Positions 8,221 to 16,991 of a DNA stretch of 39,820 nucleotides are shown one piece after another. This DNA comes from an uncultured bacterium (lineage in GTDB: Bacteria; Bacillota; Clostridia; Lachnospirales; Lachnospiraceae), in assembly GCA_947383005.1 (NCBI GenBank), contig CANDBT010000040.1, positions 1 to 39,820 on the forward strand. The letters run 5' to 3'. A program made the position numbers and the translations under genes. Below the pieces are notes generated by a model that worked only from the letters and a program-made list of their open reading frames with translations, searched no databases and had not been told where the DNA came from. Each line of letters starts with the position of its first letter. The first letter of the stretch is position 1.

Positions 8221-8841
8221 TTATCTCTTAACACAAAAAACAAAATCATAAAACACTTTAAATGATTTTAAGTGTTCTGTAGTCAATATTCTCTCGACTA
8301 TCCCTTTAAAATAATTCTCCGTTGCTACATTTTGAGGTTTATTTTTAGAATACCTAATTTCCTTATATCTCAATAATTCATGAAGATAATGAAAATGATA
8401 TTTCGCAATAGACTCCTCATTTCCCTCTGGAAGTGTCATTTTTTCAGGATCGCTTTCTTCAATATTATAATGATTATAATACTGATAAAAATCCGATGTT
8501 TTATCTACTTCGTCCATTGGATATAACCCTCGACATCCCAATAACCACGTTTCAAAGCAACGATTGCAGACTAATACCATTATATCAAAATTTATTTTCT
8601 GAATCTCATAATGTTTACTAATTTGCTCATTTACTATTTGTATTCTATCTTCAAGCTCTAATTCCTCTGCATCTAAAATTATTACTAATTTATCAATTTT
8701 GCCTGGATTCAATAAAATGGTATCAATTGTGTCAAAAAGAACTTTAGTAACTAATTGGGTAACTCCTTGTCCACTCTGCAAAACATAATTATTTTCCCGC
8801 ACTTCTTGTATATCAGCAACGCGCCTACAATCAAATCTCAT
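8221..8841 (-). CDS. Orphan TOPRIM/RloB-like protein (uncertain)
   Basis: About 206 residues from ATG 8841 (an in-frame ATG at 8853 is also possible). KLVIILDAEELELEDR followed about 35 residues later by VLVCNRCFETWLL resembles the D-x-D strand and SNPCFElWLL motif of RloB/DUF4276-type TOPRIM proteins, which normally pair with an AAA ATPase in phage-defence operons. The second acidic position reads DAEE rather than DxD, and the first TOPRIM glutamate strand is not evident, so the N-terminus may be lost or diverged. No ATPase gene is adjacent. The base composition is AT-rich, unlike neighbours, suggesting transfer. Function is inferred from motif resemblance only. Confidence 0.5.
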   Translation of the reverse strand: MRFDCRRVADIQEVRENNYVLQSGQGVTQLVTKVLFDTIDTILLNPGKIDKLVIILDAEELELEDRIQIVNEQISKHYEIQKINFDIMVLVCNRCFETWLLGCRGLYPMDEVDKTSDFYQYYNHYNIEESDPEKMTLPEGNEESIAKYHFHYLHELLRYKEIRYSKNKPQNVATENYFKGIVERILTTEHLKSFKVFYDFVFCVKR

Positions 8842-9026
8842 ATATTCCACCATAAAGGCAGTACTTTTAAAAAAGACTTTTCATCTTCTAATTAAAAATA
8901 AACATCACCTGACCCATTGTCTTACATTTAATCTTCAACTGCTTCTATTGCAGTTTCAAAGGCTGTTGCGTTTTTATACCTATCTCAGTATTCTGTACCT
9001 GTTTCCGCACCTCATGCTGCACTCAT
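8838..9026 (-). pseudogene. Possible decayed small ORF overlapping the TOPRIM-like start
   Basis: One minus frame from ATG 9026 to TGA 8838 reads as protein-like (GAETGTEY, DRYKNATAFETAIEAVED, DNGSGDVYF, LEDEKSFLKVLPLWWNI) but contains two TGA and three TAA codons. It ends in an ATGA overlap with the next ATG (8841), as in translationally coupled operons. The family is not recognised. It may be the ruined first gene of a two-gene unit, or chance. Confidence 0.3.
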
Positions 9027-9290
9027 TTAAAATTACAGTCACTTCTTTATTTTATCATTTTCCGATTCTTCTTGAGAAGATTAATATGACAATATACTTT
9101 CCCACAAATAAAGATAAAGGCAACAAAACACCCTTAGCCATGAGCCCCATAGCTAAAGGTGTTAATGCTATAGATTTATTACCATCTTTCAAGCCACATC
9201 TTAATTATCTATTTCTTATCAAAAATTCCCTTAAAAGTCCGCAAACCCACATAAACAAATGGTTCCCCACGGCTTTTCATCTTATCTAAA
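9027..9290. other. Intergenic region between TOPRIM-like island and aminotransferase
   Basis: AT-rich and without a supported gene. It contains the hairpin at 9127-9163 that probably terminates the aminotransferase transcript. Confidence 0.4.
9127..9163 (-). terminator. Probable terminator of the aminotransferase gene
   Basis: AACACC and GGTGTT arms extended by TTAGC/GCTAA, one mismatch, 13-base loop. Read on the minus strand it is followed by TTTTGTTG. It lies about 130 bases after the stop codon. Confidence 0.5.
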
Positions 9291-10601
9291 TCATTCATTT
9301 TCTGCAGCCGCCATTTTCCGTTCCGCCAAAATCCGGTCAATACTGACGATTTTAACACAAAGGGAAAACAACTCCATAGCCATAATCAAATCTTCCAGAG
9401 GCGGATAAGATGGGGCAATGCGGATATTGCTGTTGTGAGGATCTTTCCCGTAAGGATAGGTGGCTCCCGCTTTGGTCATAATCAAACCAGCCTTTTTGCA
9501 TTTAGCCACAATCTCCCTGGCGCAGCCATCCAGGGCATCAAAGGAAATAAAATATCCGCCGTTGGGTTTTGTCCACTTGCCGATATCCAAGCCAGCCAAT
9601 TCCTTCTCTAATGTATTGATAACCGCCTCAAACTTCGGGCGCATAATATCGGCATGGAGACGCATATGCTCAATCATTCCGTGGATACCGCCGAAATACC
9701 GTACATGGCGAAGCTGGTTCACTTTGTCATGGCCAATGGTCTGGAATTTCAACTGCTGCTCGATATCTTCCAAATTATTGCGGGAAGCCGCAATGGCCGC
9801 AATACCCGAACCCGGGAAACTGATCTTGGAAGTCGAAGAAAACTTGTATACAAGATCCGGGTTCCCTGCCCGCTTGCATTCCGCCAAAATCTCAATCAGG
9901 TGATCCTGGTCATGGTCATACAGATGATGGACACCATAAGCATTGTCCCAGTAAATCCGAAAATCCGGGGCTGCCGGTTTCAAACGGGCAAACCGGCGCA
10001 CAGTCACATCAGAATAGCTGTTTCCTGTAGGATTGGAATATTTAGGGACGCACCAGATACCCTTGATCGCCTCATCCTCTGCCACCAGCTTCTCAACCAA
10101 ATCCATATCCGGTCCCTCGTCATTCATAGGGACATTGATCATCTCAATCCCAAAATACTCGGTAATCGCAAAATGGCGATCATACCCAGGTACCGGACAT
10201 AAAAATTTCACTTTGTCCAGCTTGCACCAGGGAGTACATCCCATCACGCCATTGGTCATAGAGCGGGATACCGTATCAAACATCACATTCAGGCTGGAAT
10301 TTCCATAAATAATTATATTATCCGGCGCAACCTCCATCATATCGCCAATCAGTTCTTTGGCTTCCTTGATACCCGTCAGCACGCCATAGTTACGGCAATC
10401 CGTGCCGTCCTCACAAGTCAGGTCGTCCTCGCTGCTCAACACATCCATCATTCCCATGGAAAGATCCAACTGCTCCACACTTGGCTTGCCACGGGACATA
10501 TCCAGCTTCAAATCTTTATTCTGAAAATCCTTATACCGCACAGATAACTGTTTCTTCAACGCCAACAACTCTTCATTGCTCATTTCTGCATATGGCTGCA
10601 T
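9291..10601 (-). CDS. Aspartate aminotransferase, type Ic (PLP-dependent)
   Basis: Protein of 436 residues from ATG 10601, which has AAGGAGG six bases upstream; the frame stays open further upstream without another ribosome site. LDMSRGKPS near the N-terminus, YSNPTGNSYSD, the YWDNAYGVHHLYD segment and the Schiff-base lysine in SSTSKISFPGSG place it in the aspartate aminotransferase family of PF12897 (MocR-like fold without a DNA-binding domain). It would interconvert aspartate and oxaloacetate in the cytosol. Its own promoter and terminator make it monocistronic. The specific substrate is inferred. Confidence 0.85.
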   Translation of the reverse strand: MQPYAEMSNEELLALKKQLSVRYKDFQNKDLKLDMSRGKPSVEQLDLSMGMMDVLSSEDDLTCEDGTDCRNYGVLTGIKEAKELIGDMMEVAPDNIIIYGNSSLNVMFDTVSRSMTNGVMGCTPWCKLDKVKFLCPVPGYDRHFAITEYFGIEMINVPMNDEGPDMDLVEKLVAEDEAIKGIWCVPKYSNPTGNSYSDVTVRRFARLKPAAPDFRIYWDNAYGVHHLYDHDQDHLIEILAECKRAGNPDLVYKFSSTSKISFPGSGIAAIAASRNNLEDIEQQLKFQTIGHDKVNQLRHVRYFGGIHGMIEHMRLHADIMRPKFEAVINTLEKELAGLDIGKWTKPNGGYFISFDALDGCAREIVAKCKKAGLIMTKAGATYPYGKDPHNSNIRIAPSYPPLEDLIMAMELFSLCVKIVSIDRILAERKMAAAENE

Positions 10602-10635
10602 ATTTATCCTCCTTCTCTGCCTTTGGTCAATATTT

Positions 10636-10664
10636 ATTTTACACGAAAACTTTTCTTCTGACAA
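10636..10664 (-). promoter_or_regulatory. Promoter of the aspartate aminotransferase
   Basis: Minus strand TTGTCA (10659-10664), 17 bases, TAAAAT (10636-10641), about 35 bases before the start codon. Confidence 0.65.
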
Positions 10665-10758
10665 TCCTATGTTTTAGTTTCAAATTGGTAAAATTGGTGC
10701 TATAATGAAACAAATTGCTAATAATCCGTTACTATTTTATACCCAGGAGGTGCAAAAG

Positions 10759-11493
10759 ATGTTTAAAGTTCATACAGACAACAGCAATTTTAATTTAGGA
10801 ATTGACGATTATGGCCCTTCCGGCGGAACAGAAATCAATATTTATATATTAGAAGAAAATATGAGTGCGCTGTCCCTTATGGAAGCGTTCCGGGCCTGTC
10901 GTCACAATCCTTTGAGGACCTATTATTATGTGCCGGAAACCAAGAGTAAATTTTCCCAATACGCCAGGGAATCCATATCAAGAGGTACCGTAAATATTTT
11001 CACCGACCTCGATGAACTGAGGGACTCTCTCCGCACGGAAACAGAAGCCTGGCGCTCTCATTCCATTCCGGAATGTATACAGAAAACGGCTGCCAATTTT
11101 AAGATCCTTCTCAACCAGGAAGCCGTCACCTCCTTAAGCGTTGCCATAGGGACTGCCATGAACAAAAACAGTTGCTATACGGTGGCCCTGGCGCTTTTAC
11201 ATCTGCTGTTATCCGGGGAATCTCTCCGTACATCCTCTTTTCATTCCAGCCTCAGCCAGGTTTTGGAAGAGAACAAGGCGGCTCAGACTGCGAATGAGGA
11301 ATTCCTCCTGCATCAATCCCATTTCCTGTCGGTGCTGGCTGCCAGCGGGAAAAAAGCGGACGCCTCCTGGCACACGGAAGAATATGATGGCATGGCCCTC
11401 CATGTAATGTTTCAGCCCTTTGACCGGGAAATGAAATCTCTTGACAGCCGGGTAAAGATTATTTCTCAGTTGATTAAAGAAAGGCAAAAATAA
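10759..11493 (+). CDS. Conserved-looking protein of unknown function
   Basis: 244 residues from ATG 10759, chosen because AGGAGGTG ends seven bases upstream; the frame extends 18 codons further without a ribosome site. No signal peptide or membrane segment. The N-terminus (MFKVHTDNSNFNLGIDDYG, then TEINIYILEENMSAL) suggests a beta-rich start and the rest is mainly helical. I do not recognise the family. It is transcribed divergently from the aminotransferase, with a TATAAT at 10701-10706, and ends in a strong terminator. Confidence 0.75.
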   Translation: MFKVHTDNSNFNLGIDDYGPSGGTEINIYILEENMSALSLMEAFRACRHNPLRTYYYVPETKSKFSQYARESISRGTVNIFTDLDELRDSLRTETEAWRSHSIPECIQKTAANFKILLNQEAVTSLSVAIGTAMNKNSCYTVALALLHLLLSGESLRTSSFHSSLSQVLEENKAAQTANEEFLLHQSHFLSVLAASGKKADASWHTEEYDGMALHVMFQPFDREMKSLDSRVKIISQLIKERQK

Positions 11494-11563
11494 TGATAAC
11501 AAAATATCTTCACTCGCGACTCCATTTCCGCGCGGTTCGGCACTGAGGCGCTGAACTTTTCCT

Positions 11564-11608
11564 GTAACCCTTCCTATCTGTTTTACCGATACGAAGGGTT
11601 ACTTTTTT
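11564..11608 (+). terminator. Rho-independent terminator overlapping the gatB stop
   Basis: GTAACCCTTC (11564-11573) pairs perfectly with GAAGGGTTAC (11593-11602), followed by TTTTTTT. It serves the plus-strand unknown gene. Its right arm contains the gatB stop codon (11599-11601), so the two convergent genes share this structure. Confidence 0.85.
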
Positions 11609-13038
11609 TCCAATGCTTCCCGCACCAGTTTGTTTACCATAGCCGGATCTGCCTTTCCTTTCATTGTGCGCATGACCTGCCCCACAATAAATCCCATCGC
11701 TTTCTGCTTCCCCGCTTTAAAATCAGCTACTGACTGGGGATTGGCTGCAATAATCTCCTCCACCGTCTTCTGCAGCGCCCCTTCATCATTGACCACCTTC
11801 AATCCCTTTTCCTCTACAACCTGCATCGGATCTACATCGTCGGCAAACACGGCTTCAAACACCGTCCTGGCTACCGTGCGATTGATCACATTTTTTTCTA
11901 CCAGCTCCACCAGCTTGGCCAGATTTACCGGACTGAAAGAAATATCCTCTGCCTCTTGTTCCCGCTCCTTCAACAAGCGCATAGTCTCCGTCATCAGCCA
12001 GTTGGATACTTCTTTAGGCTTTTTGCACAAAGCTACCGTTTCCTCAAATATATCTGCCAAATGCTTGGAAGCCGTGAGAATTTCCGCATCATACAACGGA
12101 AGCTTGTATTCTTCCTGATAACGGGCCAGCTTTTCTGTCCTCAGCTCCGGCTGGCGCGCCTTTATCTGCGCTATCCATTCGTCACTGATCATCACCGGGA
12201 CAAGATCCGGATCAGGGAAATACCGGTAATCCTGGGCATCCTCCTTCGACCTCATGGCATGAGAAGATTCCTTATTATCGTCCCAGCGGCGAGTCTCCTG
12301 AACAACCTTTCTGCCGTCCTCCAGAAGCTCAATCTGACGGTTTCTCTCCCCTTCTATGGCCCTGGCAATCGCTTTGAAAGAGTTAAGATTCTTCATCTCC
12401 GTACGGGTGCCAAACTCTGCCGTCCCGGTTTCCCGAACAGATAAATTGACGTCTGCCCGCATGGAACCCTCCTGCAGTTTGCAGTCGGAAGCGCCCAAAT
12501 ACTGGATAATCAGGCGGAGCTTTTCCAGATAAGCAATAGCTTCGTCCGCGCTGCGCATATCCGGCTCCGAAACAATTTCAATCAAGGGGACGCCGCTGCG
12601 GTTATAGTCCACCAGCGAACAATCCTCCCATTCATCATGGATCAGCTTTCCCGCATCCTCCTCCATATGAATCTCGTGAATGCCAATTCTCTTCTTTCCT
12701 GATGCTGTGTCGATTTCCACCCAGCCATCATGACAGATAGGTAAATACAGTTGAGAAATTTGATAATTTTGAGGATTATCCGGATAAAAATAGTTTTTCC
12801 GGTCAAATTTGCAATATTGGTTAATCTGGCAATTCGCAGCCAGGCCGACCGCCAGGGCATATTCCACTACCTGTTTGTTTAAAACCGGAAGCGAACCGGG
12901 CATCCCTGTGCAGACCGGACAGGTATGAGTATTGGGCGCTCCGCCAAATTCCGTTGAACAGCCGCAGAATATTTTTGTTTTCGTCGCCAATTCTACATGA
13001 ACCTCCAAGCCGATAACCGTTTCATAGGATTTACTCAT
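11599..13038 (-). CDS. gatB: Asp-tRNA(Asn)/Glu-tRNA(Gln) amidotransferase subunit B
   Basis: 479 residues. GatB binds the misacylated tRNA and performs the ATP-dependent activation and transamidation step using ammonia channelled from GatA. Family landmarks are ETVIGLEVHVEL at the N-terminus, CPVCTGMPGSLPVLN with the zinc-site cysteines (FCGCSTEFG... CPVC), KLIHDEWEDCSLVDYNRSGVPLIEIVSEPD and the YqeY-like C-terminal tail ending KLVREALEKK. ATG 13038 has GGGAGGGC six bases upstream and overlaps the gatA stop by eight bases, indicating translational coupling. Confidence 0.97.
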   Translation of the reverse strand: MSKSYETVIGLEVHVELATKTKIFCGCSTEFGGAPNTHTCPVCTGMPGSLPVLNKQVVEYALAVGLAANCQINQYCKFDRKNYFYPDNPQNYQISQLYLPICHDGWVEIDTASGKKRIGIHEIHMEEDAGKLIHDEWEDCSLVDYNRSGVPLIEIVSEPDMRSADEAIAYLEKLRLIIQYLGASDCKLQEGSMRADVNLSVRETGTAEFGTRTEMKNLNSFKAIARAIEGERNRQIELLEDGRKVVQETRRWDDNKESSHAMRSKEDAQDYRYFPDPDLVPVMISDEWIAQIKARQPELRTEKLARYQEEYKLPLYDAEILTASKHLADIFEETVALCKKPKEVSNWLMTETMRLLKEREQEAEDISFSPVNLAKLVELVEKNVINRTVARTVFEAVFADDVDPMQVVEEKGLKVVNDEGALQKTVEEIIAANPQSVADFKAGKQKAMGFIVGQVMRTMKGKADPAMVNKLVREALEKK

Positions 13039-14506
13039 TTCTCTGCCCTCCCGCTCTTCTCCCTCTTTGTCCGTCATCACTCTGCTCATAAGCATAAGCT
13101 GCCCGGATAAGTTTCTTTTCCTGGAAACAATCGGCAATCAACTGCATGCCGACAGGCAACCCTCGCGAATCCTGTCCGCAGGGTACGGATATTGCCGGCA
13201 AACCTGCCAAATTTACGGAAATCGTATAAATATCACCCAGATACATTTTCAGTGGGTCACTTAACGAAACCCCCAGCTTGGGCGCCGTAGACGGTGCTGT
13301 CGGCCCAAGTATCAAATCATAGCGGGAAAACGCCCGATCAAAGGCATTTTTGATTAATGCTTTCGTCCGAAGGGCTTTTAAATAGTAAGCATCATAATAG
13401 CCGCTGCTCAATACAAAGGAGCCAAGCATAATCCGCCGCTTTACCTCTTCGCCAAAACCTTCCGAACGGCTCTTTTTGTACATATGATGAAGTCCCTCAT
13501 ATTCTTTTGTCCGATAGCCGTATTTTACCCCGTCAAATCTCGATAAATTCGAACTGGCTTCTGCCGACGCGATGACATAATAAGCAGGAATGGCATACTT
13601 TACCATACCCAGATCGAATTCCTCAATAACCGCCCCCCTGTCTTTCAGCACTTCCGCTGCCTTCAGGACACAGTCTCTCACTTCCTTATCCAGGCCCTCG
13701 CCAAAATAATCACGGGGAATCCCTATTTTCATCCCTTTCACATCATCAGCCAAAGCCGAGAGAAAATCTTTGTCCTTCCGGGCAACCGAAGTGCTGTCCT
13801 TAAAATCGTAGGAAGCGATAGTCTCCAATATAACCGCACAATCCTCCACACTCCGCGCAATAGGGCCAATCTGATCCAGGGAGGAACCGTAAGCGATAAG
13901 TCCATATCGGGACACCGTACCGTAAGTTGGCTTCAACCCAACAACACCGCAAAAAGAGCTGGGCTGCCGGATCGAACCACCCGTATCGGAACCAAGGGCA
14001 TAAAAGCATTCCCCTGACGCAACCGCCGAGCATGATCCCCCTGAAGAACCGCCAGGCACATGATCTTCATTCCAGGGATTTTTTGTCGCTCCAAATGCCG
14101 AGGTTTCGGTAGTGCTTCCCATAGCAAACTCGTCCATATTGGTTTTGCCCAAAACCACCGCTCCTGCCTTCTGCAGGTTTATCACCGCTTCCGCCGTATA
14201 CGTCGGCTTAAAATTGGCAAGAATTTTTGAACTGCATGTCGTCAGAATCCCTTCCGTACACAAATTATCCTTTAGCGCAACCGGCACCCCCGCCAAAGGG
14301 CTTGCTGCTTCACCCTTGTCAATCTGCTCCTGGACCTGGTCCGCCCGTTTCAGGGCCCCTTCTTCATCTACGGTTACATAACTATTCAATACTGGCTCTC
14401 TTCGCTTGATTTGCCTCAAAGCCGCCTCTGTTGCTTCCCGAACGGTAATTTCTCCGGCTTTTATTTTTCTGCCTAAATCCACGGCAGTTAAATCCAATAT
14501 ATCCAT
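13031..14506 (-). CDS. gatA: Asp-tRNA(Asn)/Glu-tRNA(Gln) amidotransferase subunit A
   Basis: 491 residues of the amidase-signature family; hydrolyses glutamine to supply ammonia to GatB. The Ser-cisSer-Lys triad is present as K79 (VALKDN), S154 (GGSSGGS) and S178 (DTGGSIRQ), at the same numbers as in the Staphylococcus aureus enzyme. AAAGGAG precedes ATG 14506. The C-terminus is Arg/Gly-rich (RGRRAGGQRNE). It lies 76 bases downstream of gatC and overlaps gatB. Confidence 0.97.
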   Translation of the reverse strand: MDILDLTAVDLGRKIKAGEITVREATEAALRQIKRREPVLNSYVTVDEEGALKRADQVQEQIDKGEAASPLAGVPVALKDNLCTEGILTTCSSKILANFKPTYTAEAVINLQKAGAVVLGKTNMDEFAMGSTTETSAFGATKNPWNEDHVPGGSSGGSCSAVASGECFYALGSDTGGSIRQPSSFCGVVGLKPTYGTVSRYGLIAYGSSLDQIGPIARSVEDCAVILETIASYDFKDSTSVARKDKDFLSALADDVKGMKIGIPRDYFGEGLDKEVRDCVLKAAEVLKDRGAVIEEFDLGMVKYAIPAYYVIASAEASSNLSRFDGVKYGYRTKEYEGLHHMYKKSRSEGFGEEVKRRIMLGSFVLSSGYYDAYYLKALRTKALIKNAFDRAFSRYDLILGPTAPSTAPKLGVSLSDPLKMYLGDIYTISVNLAGLPAISVPCGQDSRGLPVGMQLIADCFQEKKLIRAAYAYEQSDDGQRGRRAGGQRNE

Positions 14507-14582
14507 ACCGTCACTCCTTTCGCATCACCTGTCTGGTAAGGGTCCAGACCGAGTTTTTTTGCCATTCTGAACCGTCGCCCTT

Positions 14583-14876
14583 TTATTCCACGGTTTTCGG
14601 TACCTTAAATGCCCCATCCTTTTGTTCCGGCGCGTTTCTCAGCATATTTTCCCGGTCGTCTCCCTGCGTGACCACATCTTCCCGAAATACATTATTTACT
14701 GGAAACACATGAGACATCGGTTCTATCCCGCTGGTATCCAGCTCGTTAAGCTGATCAATATAATCCAGCATTCTCCCCATATCCCTTTTAGCTGTCTCCT
14801 TCTCTTCCTCCGAAAGTTCCAATTTTGCCAGAATACCTACATACTCAATGGTTTCATCACTGATAATATTCGCCAT
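14583..14876 (-). CDS. gatC: Asp-tRNA(Asn)/Glu-tRNA(Gln) amidotransferase subunit C
   Basis: 97 residues, the usual GatC size. GatC is a belt-like protein that wraps and stabilises the GatA-GatB interface. [21 protein letters not shown], the [22 protein letters not shown] segment and the carboxy-terminal FKVPKTVE are typical. GGAGAGGAG lies upstream of the ATG. It sits 23 bases after aspS in the same operon. Confidence 0.95.
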   Translation of the reverse strand: MANIISDETIEYVGILAKLELSEEEKETAKRDMGRMLDYIDQLNELDTSGIEPMSHVFPVNNVFREDVVTQGDDRENMLRNAPEQKDGAFKVPKTVE

Positions 14877-14899
14877 TTTTTCTCCTCTCCTGTCAATCC

Positions 14900-16231
14900 T
14901 TACGGCTCCAAACGGGTCACATCTCTTGGGAATAAAGCCGTCTCACGGACGTTTTGTTCATCAAGAAGACGCATTGTCAGACGCTCAAGACCTATCCCCA
15001 GCCCGCCATGAGGCGGCATGCCATACTTAAAAATCATCAGATAATCTTTAATATCTTCCGGGTTCATTCCCCGTTTTTCCATTTTTTCCAAAATCATCGA
15101 ATACTCATGGATACGCTGGCCTCCGGTAGTCACTTCCAAGCCTTTATACAACAGGTCAAAGCTCAAAGTAAAACGGGCATCTTCTGGGTCATCCATGGCA
15201 TAAAACGGTCGTTTCTTGGACGGATAATGCGTAACGAACACAAAATCACTGTCATATTCTTCCTTAAAATACCGCCCGATCAGCACCTCCTCCTCCGGTT
15301 CCAAATCAAAAGGATTTCGGATTTTCCTGTCGTATTTCTCCGACACCAGCTCCTTGGCCCGATCAAACCGCACCTGAGGGATCCGGTCAATAACCGGCAA
15401 TTTCACTTCCAGCATTTCCAGCTCTTTTTGATAATCCCGCTTTAGAAGTTCCATCGTGTATTGGAGAAAACCGGTTTCCATCGCCATCACATCTTCAAAT
15501 CCGTCAATGTATCCCATCTCAAAATCCAAGCTGATGTATTCGTTCAAATGGCGGGTTGTATTATGCTTCTCCGCACGAAACACCGGCGCTGCTTCAAATA
15601 CCCTGTCATACACTCCTACCATGGTTTGTTTATAAAACTGAGGGCTTTGTCCCAATTCTGCCTTTTTATTAAAATAATTCAGCCGGAACACGTTTGCGCC
15701 GCCCTCTGCTCCCCGGGAAACAATCTTCGGCGTGCGAATCTCCGTAAAGCCTTCCTCAAACAAAAATTCCCGAAACCCCCGTACTATCCCTTCCTGTATT
15801 TTGAACTTGGCCCTTTCCCTCACATTACGCAAAGCAATCGGGCGTAAAGCCAAGCGGGTTTCCAAAGATGTATTCATTTTCCACTTATTGATGGCCAAAG
15901 GCAGAATCTCCGCCGGTTTAGACAAAATGCGGATTGACCGCAAACGTATTTCAAAACCATGGGGCGCCCGCTCTTCTGCCGCTGCCACGCCGGTTACTTC
16001 TACTGTCGATTCTTCACTCAGGTCTTTTAAATCAAAATCCGTTTTTCCTTCCTCATACACGCACTGTACAAGCCCCTCTGCCTTACGCAGAATCACAAAA
16101 GCCACCTCTCCCATATCCCGGATATTGTGCACAGCGCCATTCAGCTTTACCGTTTTCCCCACATAATCTCCACTTAAAAGTTCACTTATCCCTATAATAT
16201 CCTTTTTTTTCACTCCCGATAAAAATTCCAT
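14900..16231 (-). CDS. aspS: Aspartyl-tRNA synthetase, archaeal type, probably non-discriminating
   Basis: 443 residues from ATG 16231 (AAGGAGG seven bases upstream). Class II motifs are clear: [15 protein letters not shown] (motif 2) and GIGLERLTM (motif 3), with the HPLPHP-like region replaced by [11 protein letters not shown]. The length and lack of a bacterial GAD insertion mark the archaeal/eukaryotic-type AspRS2. Linkage to gatCAB implies it charges both tRNA(Asp) and tRNA(Asn), the latter then being amidated. A His in GAVHNIRD and a Pro in APHGFEI are at positions I recall as His/Pro in non-discriminating enzymes and Trp/Lys in discriminating ones. Expression is controlled by the upstream T-box. 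Confidence 0.93.
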   Translation of the reverse strand: MEFLSGVKKKDIIGISELLSGDYVGKTVKLNGAVHNIRDMGEVAFVILRKAEGLVQCVYEEGKTDFDLKDLSEESTVEVTGVAAAEERAPHGFEIRLRSIRILSKPAEILPLAINKWKMNTSLETRLALRPIALRNVRERAKFKIQEGIVRGFREFLFEEGFTEIRTPKIVSRGAEGGANVFRLNYFNKKAELGQSPQFYKQTMVGVYDRVFEAAPVFRAEKHNTTRHLNEYISLDFEMGYIDGFEDVMAMETGFLQYTMELLKRDYQKELEMLEVKLPVIDRIPQVRFDRAKELVSEKYDRKIRNPFDLEPEEEVLIGRYFKEEYDSDFVFVTHYPSKKRPFYAMDDPEDARFTLSFDLLYKGLEVTTGGQRIHEYSMILEKMEKRGMNPEDIKDYLMIFKYGMPPHGGLGIGLERLTMRLLDEQNVRETALFPRDVTRLEP

Positions 16232-16308
16232 CACTATGCCTCCTTGTCTGATATAATCGGACTCAACATGCCGCTGCACGACCCGCTTTAACGATATCAT
16301 CCCTCCCC

Positions 16309-16355
16309 GCCTGCGGCGGATCGCTTCAGCTACAAGACTCCTTTCCGCCGCAGGC
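16309..16355. repeat. GC-rich stem-loop in the aspS leader
   Basis: GCCTGCGGCGGA (16309-16320) and its complement (16344-16355) form a 12-bp stem with a 23-base loop, about 80 bases upstream of the aspS start, within the read-through part of the T-box transcript. Confidence 0.55.
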
Positions 16356-16409
16356 ATTGGCTCACTTAGCAAATGCAATGAGCTTAGTGAACAATCCCAC
16401 ACCGTGTTG

Positions 16410-16508
16410 CACTCTACGTTCCACTTCGGTCGTTGCTAAACGAGTGCTACTGGCACTCAGCAACCTCGCGGAGCGTTTTTGTATCATAGAATGTACTTTT
16501 CTATGATA
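16410..16508 (-). repeat. Palindromic module D, copy 2, with trailing hairpin
   Basis: Core palindrome 16432-16464 (GTTGCT... AGCAAC around GAGTGC-TACT-GGCACTC). The minus-strand tail reads GACCGAAGTGGAACGTAGA. On the other side GAGCGTTTTTG leads into TATCATAGAA and its exact complement (16482-16491 / 16499-16508). It differs from copy 1 in the stem sequences but keeps the architecture. It abuts the T-run of the T-box terminator, so it is transcribed only on read-through. Confidence 0.7.
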
Positions 16509-16509
16509 T

Positions 16510-16554
16510 AAAAAAATCCCGTCCCGGAATATTTATCTATATTCCGGGACGGGA
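16510..16554 (-). terminator. T-box attenuator terminator
   Basis: On the minus strand a 16-bp GC-rich stem (16539-16554 with 16517-16532) is followed by TTTTTTT (16510-16516). It lies immediately downstream of the T-box sequence, with which its 5' side would compete. Confidence 0.93.
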
Positions 16555-16885
16555 CATCATAAACGACTTGTTCCGTGGTACCACCCTTATTGAGACAGGC
16601 TCGCAATCCAACTTCGTAGTAAAAAGCCCGCACTCCACTCTTGACATGTAACGAATGTCCGACGTGTACCCCTACTTGACCTCATCCTGCCGAATATCCT
16701 GACATAAAACCTAAAAAATCCTGCCTGACAAAATCGATCTTTCGAAATACCAGCTCTGGAGTGTTCCCTTTCTGCCTGGTCCAATCTGACCGCGCTCTCA
16801 GTCGGTGACGCCGTCTTCCTGTCAAAGTTCCTTGGGCAAGAGTCTCCTTCTCAGCCTTTTACACTTTACTGTACTAAATCTGCAA
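16510..16885 (-). promoter_or_regulatory. T-box riboswitch controlling aspS-gatCAB
   Basis: The conserved T-box AAGGGTGGTACCACGG is at 16573-16588 on the minus strand, followed by the attenuator. Upstream sequence has Stem I landmarks (CTGAGAGCGCGG, then GGGAACACTCC and AGAGCTGG). In GGGAACAC the overlapping triplets GAA and AAC (plus coordinates 16763-16766) are candidate specifier codons for Glu and Asn; the exact specifier loop is inferred, not folded. Uncharged tRNA would stabilise the antiterminator and turn on the transamidation operon. Confidence 0.93.
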
Positions 16886-16896
16886 TTGCTGTTTTT

Positions 16897-16925
16897 ATCC
16901 TACCACAATCAATTTTTGATTGCAA
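16897..16925 (-). promoter_or_regulatory. Promoter of the T-box/aspS-gatCAB operon
   Basis: Minus strand TTGCAA (16920-16925), 17-base spacer, TAGGAT (16897-16902), just upstream of the first Stem I sequences. Confidence 0.6.
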
Positions 16926-16991
16926 TATTTATTTTTCACAAACATAATCCTTATATCCGTTAAACTATCGGCAGACATAACGGAAACGCTG

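Noticed and set aside
8948-9289. Plus-strand 113-residue open frame
   Set aside because: No ribosome site, low-complexity composition, and it runs across the terminator hairpin and the decayed minus-strand ORF.
16587-16784. Small protein on the minus strand upstream of aspS
   Set aside because: It lies entirely within the T-box RNA and has no ribosome site.
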